From Pseudomonadota bacterium (GTDB lineage: Bacteria; Pseudomonadota; Gammaproteobacteria; Xanthomonadales; Xanthomonadaceae): a DNA stretch of 64,000 bases. A program made the translations under genes and the position numbers. The notes under the pieces were generated by a model that was given only the letters and a program-made list of their open reading frames with translations, was not told the origin of the DNA and did not search any database. How positions within the stretch are numbered: position 1 is the stretch's first letter; each line of letters opens with the position of its first letter. Where the stretch lies: contig JAEWBY010000080.1 of assembly GCA_023390905.1 (NCBI GenBank), positions 62,001 through 126,000 on the forward strand. The letters are read 5' to 3'. Shown here in pieces: positions 42,872 through 51,534 of the stretch.

Positions 42872-44134
42872 ATGTCCGAATTCCCTTCTTCCAGCGCCGG
42901 TGCGCGCGCCATCGTCATCGGCGGCGGCCCGGCAGGCCTGTTCGCGGCCGAACACCTGCGCGCGGCGGGCCTGGCGGTGGATCTGTACGAGGCCAAGGGA
43001 TCGGTCGGTCGCAAGTTCCTGATCGCCGGCAAGGGCGGTCTCAACCTCACCCATTCGGATCCGTTCGAGCGCTTCGCCCAGCGCTATGGCGAGCGCCGCG
43101 ACGAAGTGGCCGGGTGGCTGCGCGACTTCGATGCCGATGCACTGCGCGGCTGGGCGTCGGGCCTGGGGGTGGACACATTCGTCGGCAGTTCCGGCCGCGT
43201 GTTCCCGACCGATCTCAAGGCCGCGCCATTGCTGCGCGGCTGGGTGCGCCGGTTGCGCGATCAGGGCGTGCGTTTCCATGTGCAGCACCGCTGGTGCGGC
43301 TGGGACGGCGAAGGCCGTTGGCAGTTCGAATCGCCGCAGGGCGCGATCGGCGAGGCCGCCGATATCGTGGTGCTGGCGCTCGGCGGCGGCAGCTGGCCCG
43401 AACTCGGCTCCGATGGCCGCTGGGTACCGTGGCTGGAGGTGCGGGATGTCGCGATCGCACCCCTGCAACCATCCAATTGCGGCTTCGACATCGGCTGGAG
43501 CGAACATCTGGCCACGCGTTTCGCCGGCGCGCCGCTGAAACCGGTGATCGCGCACTGGCACGACGCGCATGGCGCCGCGCGCAGCATGCAGGGCGAATGC
43601 GTGATCACCGCCACGGGCATCGAGGGCAGCCTGATCTATGCACTGTCGGCGATGTTGCGCGAGCAGATTCGGCGCGACGGCGTGGCCACACTGCACCTGG
43701 ACCTCGCACCGGGGCGTGATCATGCGCGGCTGTCGCGGGATCTTGAGCGCCCGCGCGGATCACGCAGCCTGGGCGAACACCTGCGCCGACAGGCCGGGCT
43801 GGACGCACTGCGCGTGGCGCTGCTGCACGAAATGCTCGCACCGGCGCAACGACAGGACATCGACGCCATCGTCCACACGATCAAGCGCCTGCCGCTGCGG
43901 TTGCTGCGTCCGCGGCCGATCGAGGAAGCCATCAGCAGCGCCGGTGGCGTGCGCTTCGATGCACTCGATGACGCGCTGATGATCCGTTCGATGCCGGGCG
44001 TGTTCGTCGCCGGCGAGATGATCGACTGGGAAGCGCCCACCGGCGGCTATCTGCTCACCGCGTGCTTCGCCAGCGGCCTGCGCGCGGCCAGGGGCGCGCT
44101 GGCCTGGCTGGATCGGCGGACGGCTTCGCGCTGA
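42872..44134 (+). CDS. HI0933-like flavoprotein, TIGR03862 type
   Basis: 420 aa. Starts ARAIVIGGGPAGLFAAEHL, then the signature GRKFLIAGKGGLNLTHSD in place of the SGGGRCNFTN of the related gene at 32966. Later motifs: VVLALGGGSWPELGSDG, FVAGEMIDWEAPTGGYLLTACFASG. TIGR03862 members are proteobacterial relatives of HI0933 with no established substrate. Two FAD family members so close in one genome segment are probably ancient paralogs. No ribosome site, so possibly leaderless. Confidence 0.92.
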   Translation: MSEFPSSSAGARAIVIGGGPAGLFAAEHLRAAGLAVDLYEAKGSVGRKFLIAGKGGLNLTHSDPFERFAQRYGERRDEVAGWLRDFDADALRGWASGLGVDTFVGSSGRVFPTDLKAAPLLRGWVRRLRDQGVRFHVQHRWCGWDGEGRWQFESPQGAIGEAADIVVLALGGGSWPELGSDGRWVPWLEVRDVAIAPLQPSNCGFDIGWSEHLATRFAGAPLKPVIAHWHDAHGAARSMQGECVITATGIEGSLIYALSAMLREQIRRDGVATLHLDLAPGRDHARLSRDLERPRGSRSLGEHLRRQAGLDALRVALLHEMLAPAQRQDIDAIVHTIKRLPLRLLRPRPIEEAISSAGGVRFDALDDALMIRSMPGVFVAGEMIDWEAPTGGYLLTACFASGLRAARGALAWLDRRTASR

Positions 44135-44149
44135 TCACTACCGAAGATG

Positions 44150-44166
44150 TCGGCGGCTTCCGCCGA
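44150..44166 (+). terminator. Small hairpin after the flavoprotein gene
   Basis: 7-bp perfect stem TCGGCGG/CCGCCGA with a CTT loop, 16 bp after the stop codon. No U-tract; weak terminator candidate. Confidence 0.35.
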
Positions 44167-44273
44167 TCAGTACGCGACTGATGAAAGCCGGCAGCGCATC
44201 ATGGATGCGAGTGCCCGACTCGGAACACGTGGTGTGGGGCCGCCACTCTAGAGAGATGGAAAACACCGGCCCC

Positions 44274-44331
44274 GTGGGAGCGGCTTTCATCGCGAAGTTC
44301 GCAATCGCGCCGCAATGGAAGCCGCTCCCAC
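44274..44331. repeat. REP-like inverted-repeat element (GTGGGAGCGGCTT family)
   Basis: 13-bp perfect terminal inverted repeats GTGGGAGCGGCTT / AAGCCGCTCCCAC (44274-44286, 44319-44331), with the pairing extending a further seven bases through G-T-type changes and an inner CGCGA/TCGCG repeat. The arm sequence resembles the extragenic palindromes scattered in Pseudomonas and Xanthomonas genomes that are mobilised by RAYT transposases. No such transposase is in the window. Confidence 0.7.
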
Positions 44332-44776
44332 GCCGCTCAAGTCTGTGCGGAACAGCGATGCCGATCGCGATTCCGTGAACCTGATTGGTCGCCCGCGATG
44401 GCTGCACCGGTTGGAGAGAGAACCTGATGCAGCGATGGCGGGGCGTGCGCGCAAGATACGGCCTCTGATGTGGAAATTCGGTTATGGAAAGACTTCAGAT
44501 CGATGACAGCGCACGGGACTTTCAGCATCCGTTGCCAAGTTCAAAGCGGTGTGAGGCCGGCGTCCCGGGCGGCCGTGCTTCGTGCCTGGCCCGTCGAGGA
44601 TGGGCGAAGCCCGGTCGCACCCGCCACGCGACGACTCATGAAGAATGCAAGCCACGGATCGGCACTTCGGAATGAGCTTAGCGTTGCATCAGGCGCTCCG
44701 CCCTCCCACTGCATGACGCATTGCGCGTATGCGCGCCATGGTCCGGACATGCCGCACGCCTGCGCCTTGCACGGGA

Positions 44777-46399
44777 TCAGCCGCTCTTGGATTGCTGCAA
44801 TGCGCGCACGCGCGCGGGCGGCGCGAACGATTCGCAGCTCGCGTCGGCCCAGAAACTCTGGAACACTGCATGCGACGGAATGCGATCCAGCAATTCGCCC
44901 GGCTCGAGAAAACGGTACAGCGATGCCAGCGCACGCACCTCGATCGGCGAGACGCGGCGCAGGATGTGTTCCGGCCCCAGTTGCTGCGGATGGGTCAGCC
45001 CCGCCGCGCACAGCAGATCGCGCAGCGCCTTGAGCGTGTTGTCGTGGAACTGCTGCACGCGAACGGCCTTGTCCGGCACGTGCAGGTGTTTCCAGCGATC
45101 CGGGTTCTGCGTGGCCACGCCGGTCGGGCAGCGATCATTGTGGCAGCTCATCGACTGGATGCAGCCCAGCGCGAACATGAAGCCGCGACCGCTGTTGCAC
45201 CAGTCCGCACCGAGCGCCATCGTGCGCGCGATGTCGAAGGCGCTGATGATCCGCCCGGCCGCGCCCAGACGGATGCGATCGCGCAGGTTCAGCCCCACCA
45301 GCGTGTTGTGCACCAGCAGCAGCGCCTCATGCATCGGCACGCCGACGTGATCGATGAACTCCGCCGGTGCCGCACCGGTGCCGCCTTCGGCACCATCGAC
45401 GACGATGAAATCCGGCAGCACGCCGGTCTCGCGCATCGCCTTGGCGATGCCGAACCACTCCCACGGATGACCGATGGCGAGTTTGAAGCCGGTGGGCTTG
45501 CCGCCGGACAGCTCGCGCAGGCGGGCGACGAATTCCAGCAGGCCGCGCGGCGTGGAGAACGCAGAATGCTGGGACGGCGATATGCAATCGTGGCCCATCG
45601 GCACACCGCGCGTGACCGCGATCTCCGGCGTCACCTTCGCCGCCGGCAGCACACCGCCGTGGCCCGGCTTGGCGCCCTGCGACAGCTTGATCTCGATCAT
45701 CTTCACCTGCGGATCGCGCGCATTCCCGGTGAAGCGCGCCTCGTCGAAGCGGCCGTGATCATCGCGGCAGCCGAAATAGCCCGAGCCGATTTCCCAGACC
45801 AGATCACCGCCCTTCTCGCGGTGGTACGGCGATATCGAGCCCTCGCCCGTGTCGTGGTAGAAGCTGCCGCGGCGCGCGCCTTCGTTGAGCGCGCGGATCG
45901 CGTTGGCCGACAATGCGCCGAAGCTCATCGCCGAGATATTGAACACGCTGGCCGAATACGGCTGCGCCGAATCGGCGCCGATGGTGATGCGGAAATCATG
46001 CGAATCGATGCGCGCCGGCGCCATCGAGTGGTTGATCCACTCGTAGTCCACGCCGTACACATCCTGCTGGCTGCCGAATGGCACCACGTCCGAAACGTTC
46101 TTGGCGCGCTGGTACACCAGGGCGCGCTGCTGGCGCGAGAACGGCACTTCGACGGTGTCGCCCTCGATGAAATACTGGCGGATCTCCGGCCCGACCGATT
46201 CCAGTCCGTAGCGGAAATGCGCCAGCACCGGGTAGTTGCGCCGCAGCGTGCTGCGCTTCTGCAACACGTCCCAGGTGCCCAGCAACGCCAGCACGCCGAA
46301 TACACCGGCCGCCCAGCCCCACGCAGGCCAATGCAGACTCAGCGCCAGCGACGCCAGCGTCAGCACAATGCACAGCCCGTAGGCCAGGTATCGAATCAT
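44777..46399 (-). CDS. FMN-binding glutamate synthase family protein
   Basis: 540 aa. One or two N-terminal transmembrane helices (about 1-42), then a GltS-type FMN barrel: FNISAMSFGALSANAIRALNEGA, SYHREKGGDLVWEIGSG-like region, KPGHGGVLPAAKVTPEIA, VVDGAEGGTGAAPAEF, and CSHNDRCPTGVATQNP-type cysteine cluster (MSCHNDRCPTGVATQ). It lacks the glutaminase and the beta-subunit partner, so its reaction is uncertain; such orphan proteins are widespread and uncharacterised. Upstream lie heptamer repeats. Confidence 0.92.
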   Translation of the reverse strand: MIRYLAYGLCIVLTLASLALSLHWPAWGWAAGVFGVLALLGTWDVLQKRSTLRRNYPVLAHFRYGLESVGPEIRQYFIEGDTVEVPFSRQQRALVYQRAKNVSDVVPFGSQQDVYGVDYEWINHSMAPARIDSHDFRITIGADSAQPYSASVFNISAMSFGALSANAIRALNEGARRGSFYHDTGEGSISPYHREKGGDLVWEIGSGYFGCRDDHGRFDEARFTGNARDPQVKMIEIKLSQGAKPGHGGVLPAAKVTPEIAVTRGVPMGHDCISPSQHSAFSTPRGLLEFVARLRELSGGKPTGFKLAIGHPWEWFGIAKAMRETGVLPDFIVVDGAEGGTGAAPAEFIDHVGVPMHEALLLVHNTLVGLNLRDRIRLGAAGRIISAFDIARTMALGADWCNSGRGFMFALGCIQSMSCHNDRCPTGVATQNPDRWKHLHVPDKAVRVQQFHDNTLKALRDLLCAAGLTHPQQLGPEHILRRVSPIEVRALASLYRFLEPGELLDRIPSHAVFQSFWADASCESFAPPARVRALQQSKSG

Positions 46400-46483
46400 G
46401 GGAACCTCACGCTGTGGCCATCGCGGGACATCTTAGCGGGGAGACGGGAGGCGGGAGGGAGGGAGACTGGAATCAGGATTCGG

Positions 46484-46511
46484 TAGCCGATAGCCGATAG
46501 CCGATAGCCGA
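46484..46511. repeat. Tandem repeat, 4 x TAGCCGA
   Basis: Four perfect 7-bp units in 28 bp, 85 bp upstream of the glutamate-synthase-like start codon. A slipped-strand hotspot. Confidence 0.9.
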
Positions 46512-46564
46512 TGGAGCATTGCGTCATCGCAGGCTCGATTTCGCATGCACCCCGAACCTGGCTT

Positions 46565-46641
46565 TTTCCGGTTTCCGCTTTCCGCTTTCCGCTTTCCGCT
46601 TTCCGGTTTCCGGTTCCCGATTCCCGATTCCCGGTTCCCGA
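46565..46641. repeat. Tandem heptamer array TTTCCGS / TTCCCGR
   Basis: Eleven consecutive 7-bp units: seven of the TTTCCGC/G type followed by four of the TTCCCGA/G type, then decaying copies to about 46660. Same period as the array at 46484. Lies between the terminator of the upstream gene and the glutamate-synthase-like gene. Confidence 0.9.
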
Positions 46642-46796
46642 TTCCGAATCCCGTCTCCCGGCCGCACCCCATTGACGTCCTCTTCGCTCGCACCCTGCGA
46701 TAAAGGCATCGCAACGCCATGGCCTCGGGCGCAGCTCCTACGCAGGTCACCGGCGATGCAGGGATTCCGTTTCCCCCAGAGGAGATGGACCCAACA

Positions 46797-46824
46797 AGAA
46801 GGGGCGGCCCAGGCCGCCCCTTCT
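46797..46824 (-). terminator. Intrinsic terminator of the 123-aa gene
   Basis: 13-bp perfect stem AGAAGGGGCGGCC / GGCCGCCCCTTCT with a 2-nt loop. On the minus strand it is followed by TTCTTGTTGG. It lies 20 bp past the stop of the 46845-47216 gene. Confidence 0.85.
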
Positions 46825-46844
46825 CTCGTTCCGCCGTCGGGCAA

Positions 46845-47216
46845 TCAATGCATGTAGCGATCGTTGCGCGGATTGCGCCAGCCGGTGTGCATGCCGTTGG
46901 TGGGCGCGCCCATGCGGATCCAGACTTCCTGCAGCAGCGGCTCCACGTGCGACCACGCCAGGCCGTGCCATTGATCGAACTGCTCGACGTACTTGTGGTG
47001 GATGCGCTCGAGCACTTCCTCCAGCGGTTGTGCGTAATAGCGCAGGTACGCATCGTAGGCGAAGCGCAGCACCGGCTCGTAGCGCGAGAACGGCGTGCCC
47101 TGCTCGTAGAACGGATGCGTGTGGATTTCGTTCTTCCAGTACGCCATCTCGGCGTGGATGTCGACGACTTCGCAGCGATACCAACCTCGCCGCGCCGGTG
47201 CGGTGGCAATGGCCAT
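46845..47216 (-). CDS. Conserved hypothetical protein
   Basis: 123 aa, rich in Tyr, His, Trp and Glu, soluble. AAGGAGC ribosome site 7 bases before the ATG. The central part (AYWKNEIHTHPFYEQGTPFSRYEPVLRFAYDAYLRYY) resembles the W-x-N-x5-P-Y/F-Y-x2-G-x2-F/Y-x2-Y-x-P repeat of some bacterial stress-related proteins; this is a weak resemblance. Single-gene transcript with its own terminator; a 12-bp palindrome (47252-47263) lies upstream. Function unknown. Confidence 0.75.
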   Translation of the reverse strand: MAIATAPARRGWYRCEVVDIHAEMAYWKNEIHTHPFYEQGTPFSRYEPVLRFAYDAYLRYYAQPLEEVLERIHHKYVEQFDQWHGLAWSHVEPLLQEVWIRMGAPTNGMHTGWRNPRNDRYMH

Positions 47217-47636
47217 GGGGGGAGCTCCTTTGACTGACGGCTTGCATTGATAGCGCATGCGCTGTGTTCAGATCGTCAAATGCTCCCTGAACTGGACCAT
47301 GCGCTAACGAAGGGTGCACGCGATCTGCACGTGCTTTTTCATGCGCGCCACGCACCCTGTCCGCGTGGCGCCGGCATCCCTCCTTTGACGACAACTGCCG
47401 GCACAGGTCGATCATCTGGAAGACCCACGCGTGGTCGTTAGGCAGTTGGGCCGCTTGACCATCGACCGCCACAGGAGCACCGACGTCGCGCACGCGACGA
47501 CACGGCCGGTCGACCATCCGGATGGCCTATCGGTTCTCCACAAAAAAACGGCGCGATGCGCCGTTTTTTTTCTTTGCGGCGGCCGGTTCGAGGGACCGGG
47601 GCGCGGTTGCGCCGCCGATCCCGCCGCCGAATCCCG
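47217..47636. other. Intergenic region upstream of the 123-aa gene, with palindrome
   Basis: 420 bp. Contains the perfect palindrome AGCGCATGCGCT (47252-47263), 36 bp upstream of the ATG of the minus-strand gene, a possible operator, and the bidirectional terminator at 47542-47570. No gene is supported. Confidence 0.45.
47542..47570. terminator. Bidirectional intrinsic terminator ending the polysaccharide cluster
   Basis: 13-bp perfect stem AAAAAAACGGCGC / GCGCCGTTTTTTT with a GAT loop; U-tracts are built into both strands. It lies 67 bp past the stop of the Wza-type gene. Confidence 0.93.
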
Positions 47637-48716
47637 TCAGTTGCGATCGAAGTTGTACTGCGCCGAGGCCGCGTTGCTGATGATGCCCGACAGCGGCAGC
47701 AACTGCGTCAGGAAGCGGTTCCAGCGGGTGACGCCGGCCGGACCGACCCACACCACATCGCCCGGACGCAGATGGAAGCGATCGCCCAGCGCGAACGCCG
47801 CCGGCGACGCGGCATCCAGGTGATAGACCGTGGCCGGTTCGCGCTGCAGATCCTCCATGCCGCGGATCACGTACACCGCACTGCCCTTGGCGGTGACCGG
47901 ATTGAGGCCGCCGGTGCGTCCCAGTGCCTGGGTCAGGCTCATGTCGGTGGTCTTGAAGTTGATCGCCTGCGGGCGCATCACTTCGCCGACGACATAGACC
48001 TCCTTGCGATCGTTGAACGGCAGATACAGGCGATCGCCGGGCTTGAGGTAGATGTCGGCAGCGATCTTGCCGTCACGGTTGAGCGCATCGAGATCGAGCG
48101 GATAATCGCGGCCGTCGCGCGTGAGGACGAAGCCTGCCAGATCCGCTTCCTCGACGTTGATGCGCGCCTTGCCCACCGCCTGCGCGAGCGTCAGCGGCAC
48201 CGGGGTGAAATCCTGCGGCGAGGTATCGACGAACGCGCCCTGCACCGCCACCCGGCCGCCATAGCCGACCACGTTGACGTCCACCTGTGGCGTGCGCAGG
48301 TACTGGCCCAGTCGCGAGGACAGCGTGCTGCGCAGATCCTCGATCGTCATGCCCTTGACGTTGAGCTTGCCCGCGTAGGGATAGAAGAACGTGCCATCAG
48401 GCTGCACCAGCCGGCCGTTGGTGACGGCCTGCTGCTGGTTGCCCGCCGGCGTGGTGAGCTCGGGGTGATCCCACACCGTCACCAGGATCGTGTCGCCCGG
48501 CTGGATGCGGTAGATCTCGGGTTGATAGTTCGCAAGTTCGGCCGGCAGCGTCACCGGCGTGCGCGGTGCGGCCACCAGCTCCGGAGTGATGGCGATCATC
48601 CGTGCGTCGCTTCCTTCGACGGTGCCTTGCGTCATGTTGCCGTGGGTCATGCGTTGGCCGGAGCAGCCGGCCAGCAGCAGCGCCAGCAGTGCCAGCGAAG
48701 AAGGAAGGAGTTTCAC
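47637..48716 (-). CDS. Wza-type polysaccharide export lipoprotein
   Basis: 359 aa; signal with lipobox LLAGC (Cys18). Polysaccharide export (PES) domain YRIQPGDTILVTVWDHPELTTPAG to about 150, then SLBB-type repeats (VAVQGAFVDTSPQDFTPVP; VYVVGEVMRPQAINFKTTDMSLTQALGRTGGL; FHLRPGDVVWVGP). Forms the outer-membrane octameric channel for exopolysaccharide (Wza/GumB). Last gene of the cluster, separated from the YdcF gene by 129 bp and possibly with its own promoter. Confidence 0.94.
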   Translation of the reverse strand: MKLLPSSLALLALLLAGCSGQRMTHGNMTQGTVEGSDARMIAITPELVAAPRTPVTLPAELANYQPEIYRIQPGDTILVTVWDHPELTTPAGNQQQAVTNGRLVQPDGTFFYPYAGKLNVKGMTIEDLRSTLSSRLGQYLRTPQVDVNVVGYGGRVAVQGAFVDTSPQDFTPVPLTLAQAVGKARINVEEADLAGFVLTRDGRDYPLDLDALNRDGKIAADIYLKPGDRLYLPFNDRKEVYVVGEVMRPQAINFKTTDMSLTQALGRTGGLNPVTAKGSAVYVIRGMEDLQREPATVYHLDAASPAAFALGDRFHLRPGDVVWVGPAGVTRWNRFLTQLLPLSGIISNAASAQYNFDRN

Positions 48717-48845
48717 GCCGCGTACCTCGTTGTTGTTGTCGGTGGATGGAAGCGGTGGCGCACCGCGGTGCGCTCGCGACAGGGTGGCAAGCCCGACGTG
48801 AAGAGCGCGAACGCATTCACGGAACGCGCCGTGAACGCACCCTGT

Positions 48846-49598
48846 TCATCCACGTGCATGCGCCACGGTGAGCGCCAGGTATTCCTTAAGCGCACGTCCG
48901 CTGCGCCACAGGGCGCGCGGTGACGGCAGCCAGCGGCGGGGCCCGGTGGTGCGCGATCGCCCCTCGGGCACCGGCACCGGCACCACGCGCGCGCCGGCGC
49001 GCTCGAACAGCAGCGTCGCGCGCGGCATGTGCAGGGCCGAGGTCACCAGCAGGATGTGGGGCGGATCGCCCGGTGCGAGCGCGACGCTGAAACGCGCGTT
49101 GTCGTCGGTGTCGTGGCTGCGTTCCTCCAGCACCACCGCCGAATGCGGCACACCGAGCCGCTCGATCGCGTTGGCCATGCGTTTGGCTTCGGTGATGCGT
49201 CCCTGTCCGCCGCCGCTGAGGATGACCACCGGGGCCCTGCCCGCGAGCCACGCGCGCGCACCCGCGGCCAGCCGGCTGCTCTGCAGATCGTCCGGATCCA
49301 CTTCGGCCTGTTTCATCCACGAATAGTGCATGCCGCCACCGAGCACGACGATCGCGTCGGCGCGCGGCAATTCGGACGATTCGCGCACCATCGGGTAACG
49401 ATCCTCCAGTTGCGCGCGCAGCGATTCCGAGGCCACCGGCAGCGACCAGATCACCGACCAGCCCAGACCGATGATCGCCAGTGCGCGTGCGCTCCTGCGC
49501 CATTTCAGCCACCCCAGCACGGCGGCGATCGCCAGCAGCACCAGCGTGAGCGTCAACGGATAGGTCAGGGAGACGGCGAAGTCGCGTAGGGCGGCCAT
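48846..49598 (-). CDS. YdcF/ElyC-family (DUF218) membrane protein
   Basis: 250 aa. Two N-terminal membrane helices (TYPLTLTLVLLAIAAVLGWL; ALAIIGLGWSVIWSLPVA), then a DUF218 domain: ADAIVVLGGGMHYSW, RAPVVILSGGGQGRITEAKRMAN, VVLEERSHDTDDNARFS, ILLVTSALHMPRATLLFER. The family includes ElyC (envelope biogenesis) and SanA. I chose the start with GGAG 5 bases upstream; an ATG five codons upstream (49613) overlaps the polymerase stop as ATGA and is equally possible. Confidence 0.88.
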   Translation of the reverse strand: MAALRDFAVSLTYPLTLTLVLLAIAAVLGWLKWRRSARALAIIGLGWSVIWSLPVASESLRAQLEDRYPMVRESSELPRADAIVVLGGGMHYSWMKQAEVDPDDLQSSRLAAGARAWLAGRAPVVILSGGGQGRITEAKRMANAIERLGVPHSAVVLEERSHDTDDNARFSVALAPGDPPHILLVTSALHMPRATLLFERAGARVVPVPVPEGRSRTTGPRRWLPSPRALWRSGRALKEYLALTVAHARG

Positions 49599-49609
49599 GC
49601 TGGCTCCGG

Positions 49610-50689
49610 TCATATGACGATGCCGCGGCTGACGTAGAGATAGAACACCGCGCAGGACGCCAGCAGCCCGCAGCGGATCAGCAGCGGATTGCGCAGCAGT
49701 GCGATGCGTCCGTGGCACAGCATCGCGCCGAGGATCAGCGATGCCGCCAGCCACGCCGGCAGCAGATAGCGGTTGGAGAAGAAGCCCCAGCCGATCATGA
49801 AGAACGGCAGCGCCATCACCAGGTACACCGAGGTGCTGTCCAGGATGCGTTGCCGCCACTGCGCCTGGATCCACGGTGCGCACAGATGCGGCAGCAGGTA
49901 CCAGAAGGCGGTGAAGATGGCGAAATCCACGCGCACGCCCGAGCGGTACAGCGGGTTGGCGGTGTATTCCATCACCAGGTCATAGAAGGCCGGCGTTGCC
50001 GCGCGCACCAGCAGCATCGACGCGCCCGACACGTACAGCGCGAACGCCGCCAGCGCCACCACGCGCAGCCAGCGCGTGCTCAGCAGCAGGGCCGGCGCGC
50101 ACAGCAGATACATCAACGAGGACATGTGCAGGCTCACCGCCAGCGCGCCGGCGATGAAGAAGCCCGCCCAGCGTCGCTGGTGGAAACAGAGCAAGGCGCC
50201 AAACACCAGCGGCGCGGCCAGTCCCTGACGGATCGCATTGATGGAGGCGTTGGTGAACATCGGCGAGACGAACAGCAGCATTAGCCCCGCACACAGCAGG
50301 GTCTGCCGCGTGACTCCCGATTCGAGATAGCGGTGATAGGTGCGCGAGGCCCACGCCACGCCCAGCAGCAGCAGCGCGAACAGCGCCGCCTGGTAGCCCG
50401 TGATGCCCAGCCCGAGCTTGCGCAGTGCGTAGCTCAGCCAGACGAAGCCCGGTTCCAGCCGTGTCTCCGGCAGACCCGCATCCAGTGCTTCGAAGAAGCC
50501 GGCATACGTTTCGGTGTCGGTGCCGGTTTCCAGTGATCGTGTGCCGATCAGCCAGCAACCGAACGCGCCGACGGCCAGCAGCAGAAAGAAACCGAGCCAC
50601 CAGCGCGCCGTCGCGTCGGCGCTGTTGTGGACACGCCGCGGCGGCAGCGTCGGGGTCACCTGCACCGGTTGAACGTGGACCGCTTTCAT
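49610..50689 (-). CDS. EpsG-like polysaccharide polymerase
   Basis: 359 aa, about ten membrane helices. EpsG family: ETYAGFFEALDAGLPETRLEPGFVWLSYALRKLG, RQTLLCAGLMLLFVSP, NAIRQGLAAPLVFGALL, LHMSSLMYLLCAP. Probable Wzy-type polymerase that joins repeat units at the periplasmic face. Four-base overlap with the GT2 gene upstream. Confidence 0.88.
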   Translation of the reverse strand: MKAVHVQPVQVTPTLPPRRVHNSADATARWWLGFFLLLAVGAFGCWLIGTRSLETGTDTETYAGFFEALDAGLPETRLEPGFVWLSYALRKLGLGITGYQAALFALLLLGVAWASRTYHRYLESGVTRQTLLCAGLMLLFVSPMFTNASINAIRQGLAAPLVFGALLCFHQRRWAGFFIAGALAVSLHMSSLMYLLCAPALLLSTRWLRVVALAAFALYVSGASMLLVRAATPAFYDLVMEYTANPLYRSGVRVDFAIFTAFWYLLPHLCAPWIQAQWRQRILDSTSVYLVMALPFFMIGWGFFSNRYLLPAWLAASLILGAMLCHGRIALLRNPLLIRCGLLASCAVFYLYVSRGIVI

Positions 50690-51534
50690 GAGGCCATCCT
50701 CGCGCTGGCGGTGCGCATCGCCAGCAGCACCCAGCGGCGGCTGCGGCGCACCATGCCAAAGAGTCGCGCGAGCACGTGTTCACCGCGCGTGACGAGCCCC
50801 TGCCGCAACAGTTCCTGCCGCACCTCGCGGCCGGCGCGGTGCATGGCCGCCAGATCCCCGCTGAGACCACCAGCGCCGAAGGTCGCCTTGTGCCAGTACG
50901 CGAGCGTCTGGTTGATCTTCGCGCAACGGTGGCCGGACAGGCCAATCTGCGCCCACAGCAGGAAATCCTCGACGCGGCGGAAGTTCTCGTTGAAGCGGAA
51001 CGGCAGATCGCGCCGCAGCACCACCGAGGCGGTCGGGAACGGATTGTTGAGCAGGAACCGCTTGCGCCCGAGCACGCGCGTACGCACCGGCGGGCGCAAC
51101 GGAGCCGGCCTGGCACCGCGATCGCGCACCTGCATGCGATGGGCGATCAGCGCGATGCTCGGATCGGCTTCGAGCGCGGCCATCTGCAGGGCGATCTTTT
51201 CCGGCGCCCAGGTGTCATCGGCGTCGAGGAACGCGATGTACGGTTGCGTCGCCGCCGCCCAGCCCAGGTTGCGTGCACGCGAAGGACCGCCGTTGGCTTC
51301 CTGCGTGATCACGGTGATCCAGCCGGGCGGATAACGTTCGGCCAATGCATGCAGCACGGTCACGGTGTCATCGCCACTGGCGTCATCCACCAGCACGACC
51401 TGCGCGGGACGGCGCGTCTGCGCGGCGATCGACGCCACCGAGGCACTGATCGTCCCGGCACAGCGGAAGCACGGAATCACCACGCTGATCGGCGCGACCG
51501 GTACGTCCTGCGAAATTTCCTGCGCAGCGTTCAT
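50686..51534 (-). CDS. Family 2 glycosyltransferase
   Basis: 282 aa GT-A fold. ISVVIPCFRCAGTISASVASIAAQTRRPAQVVLVDDASGDDT, GGPSRARNLGWAAATQPYIAFLDADDTW (DxD motif) and RVEDFLLWAQIGL. Adds a sugar to the lipid-linked repeat unit. The start MNAAQEIS overlaps the stop of the pyruvyl transferase gene by ATGA. The C-terminal 60 residues are basic and may contact the membrane. Confidence 0.93.
   Translation of the reverse strand: MNAAQEISQDVPVAPISVVIPCFRCAGTISASVASIAAQTRRPAQVVLVDDASGDDTVTVLHALAERYPPGWITVITQEANGGPSRARNLGWAAATQPYIAFLDADDTWAPEKIALQMAALEADPSIALIAHRMQVRDRGARPAPLRPPVRTRVLGRKRFLLNNPFPTASVVLRRDLPFRFNENFRRVEDFLLWAQIGLSGHRCAKINQTLAYWHKATFGAGGLSGDLAAMHRAGREVRQELLRQGLVTRGEHVLARLFGMVRRSRRWVLLAMRTASARMAS

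Larger units (their letters stand above)
44135..44776. other. Intergenic region with hairpin and inverted-repeat element
   Basis: About 640 bp without a convincing gene. It contains a small GC hairpin (TCGGCGG/CCGCCGA, 44150-44156 with 44160-44166), a 58-bp REP-like element (44274-44331), and a stretch that reads open in several frames but with no ribosome site or family match. It separates convergent genes. Confidence 0.5.

Noticed and set aside
44400..44776. Overlapping open frames as small genes in the intergenic region
   Set aside because: No ribosome sites, products Arg/Ala/Ser-rich in all frames, no recognisable family.
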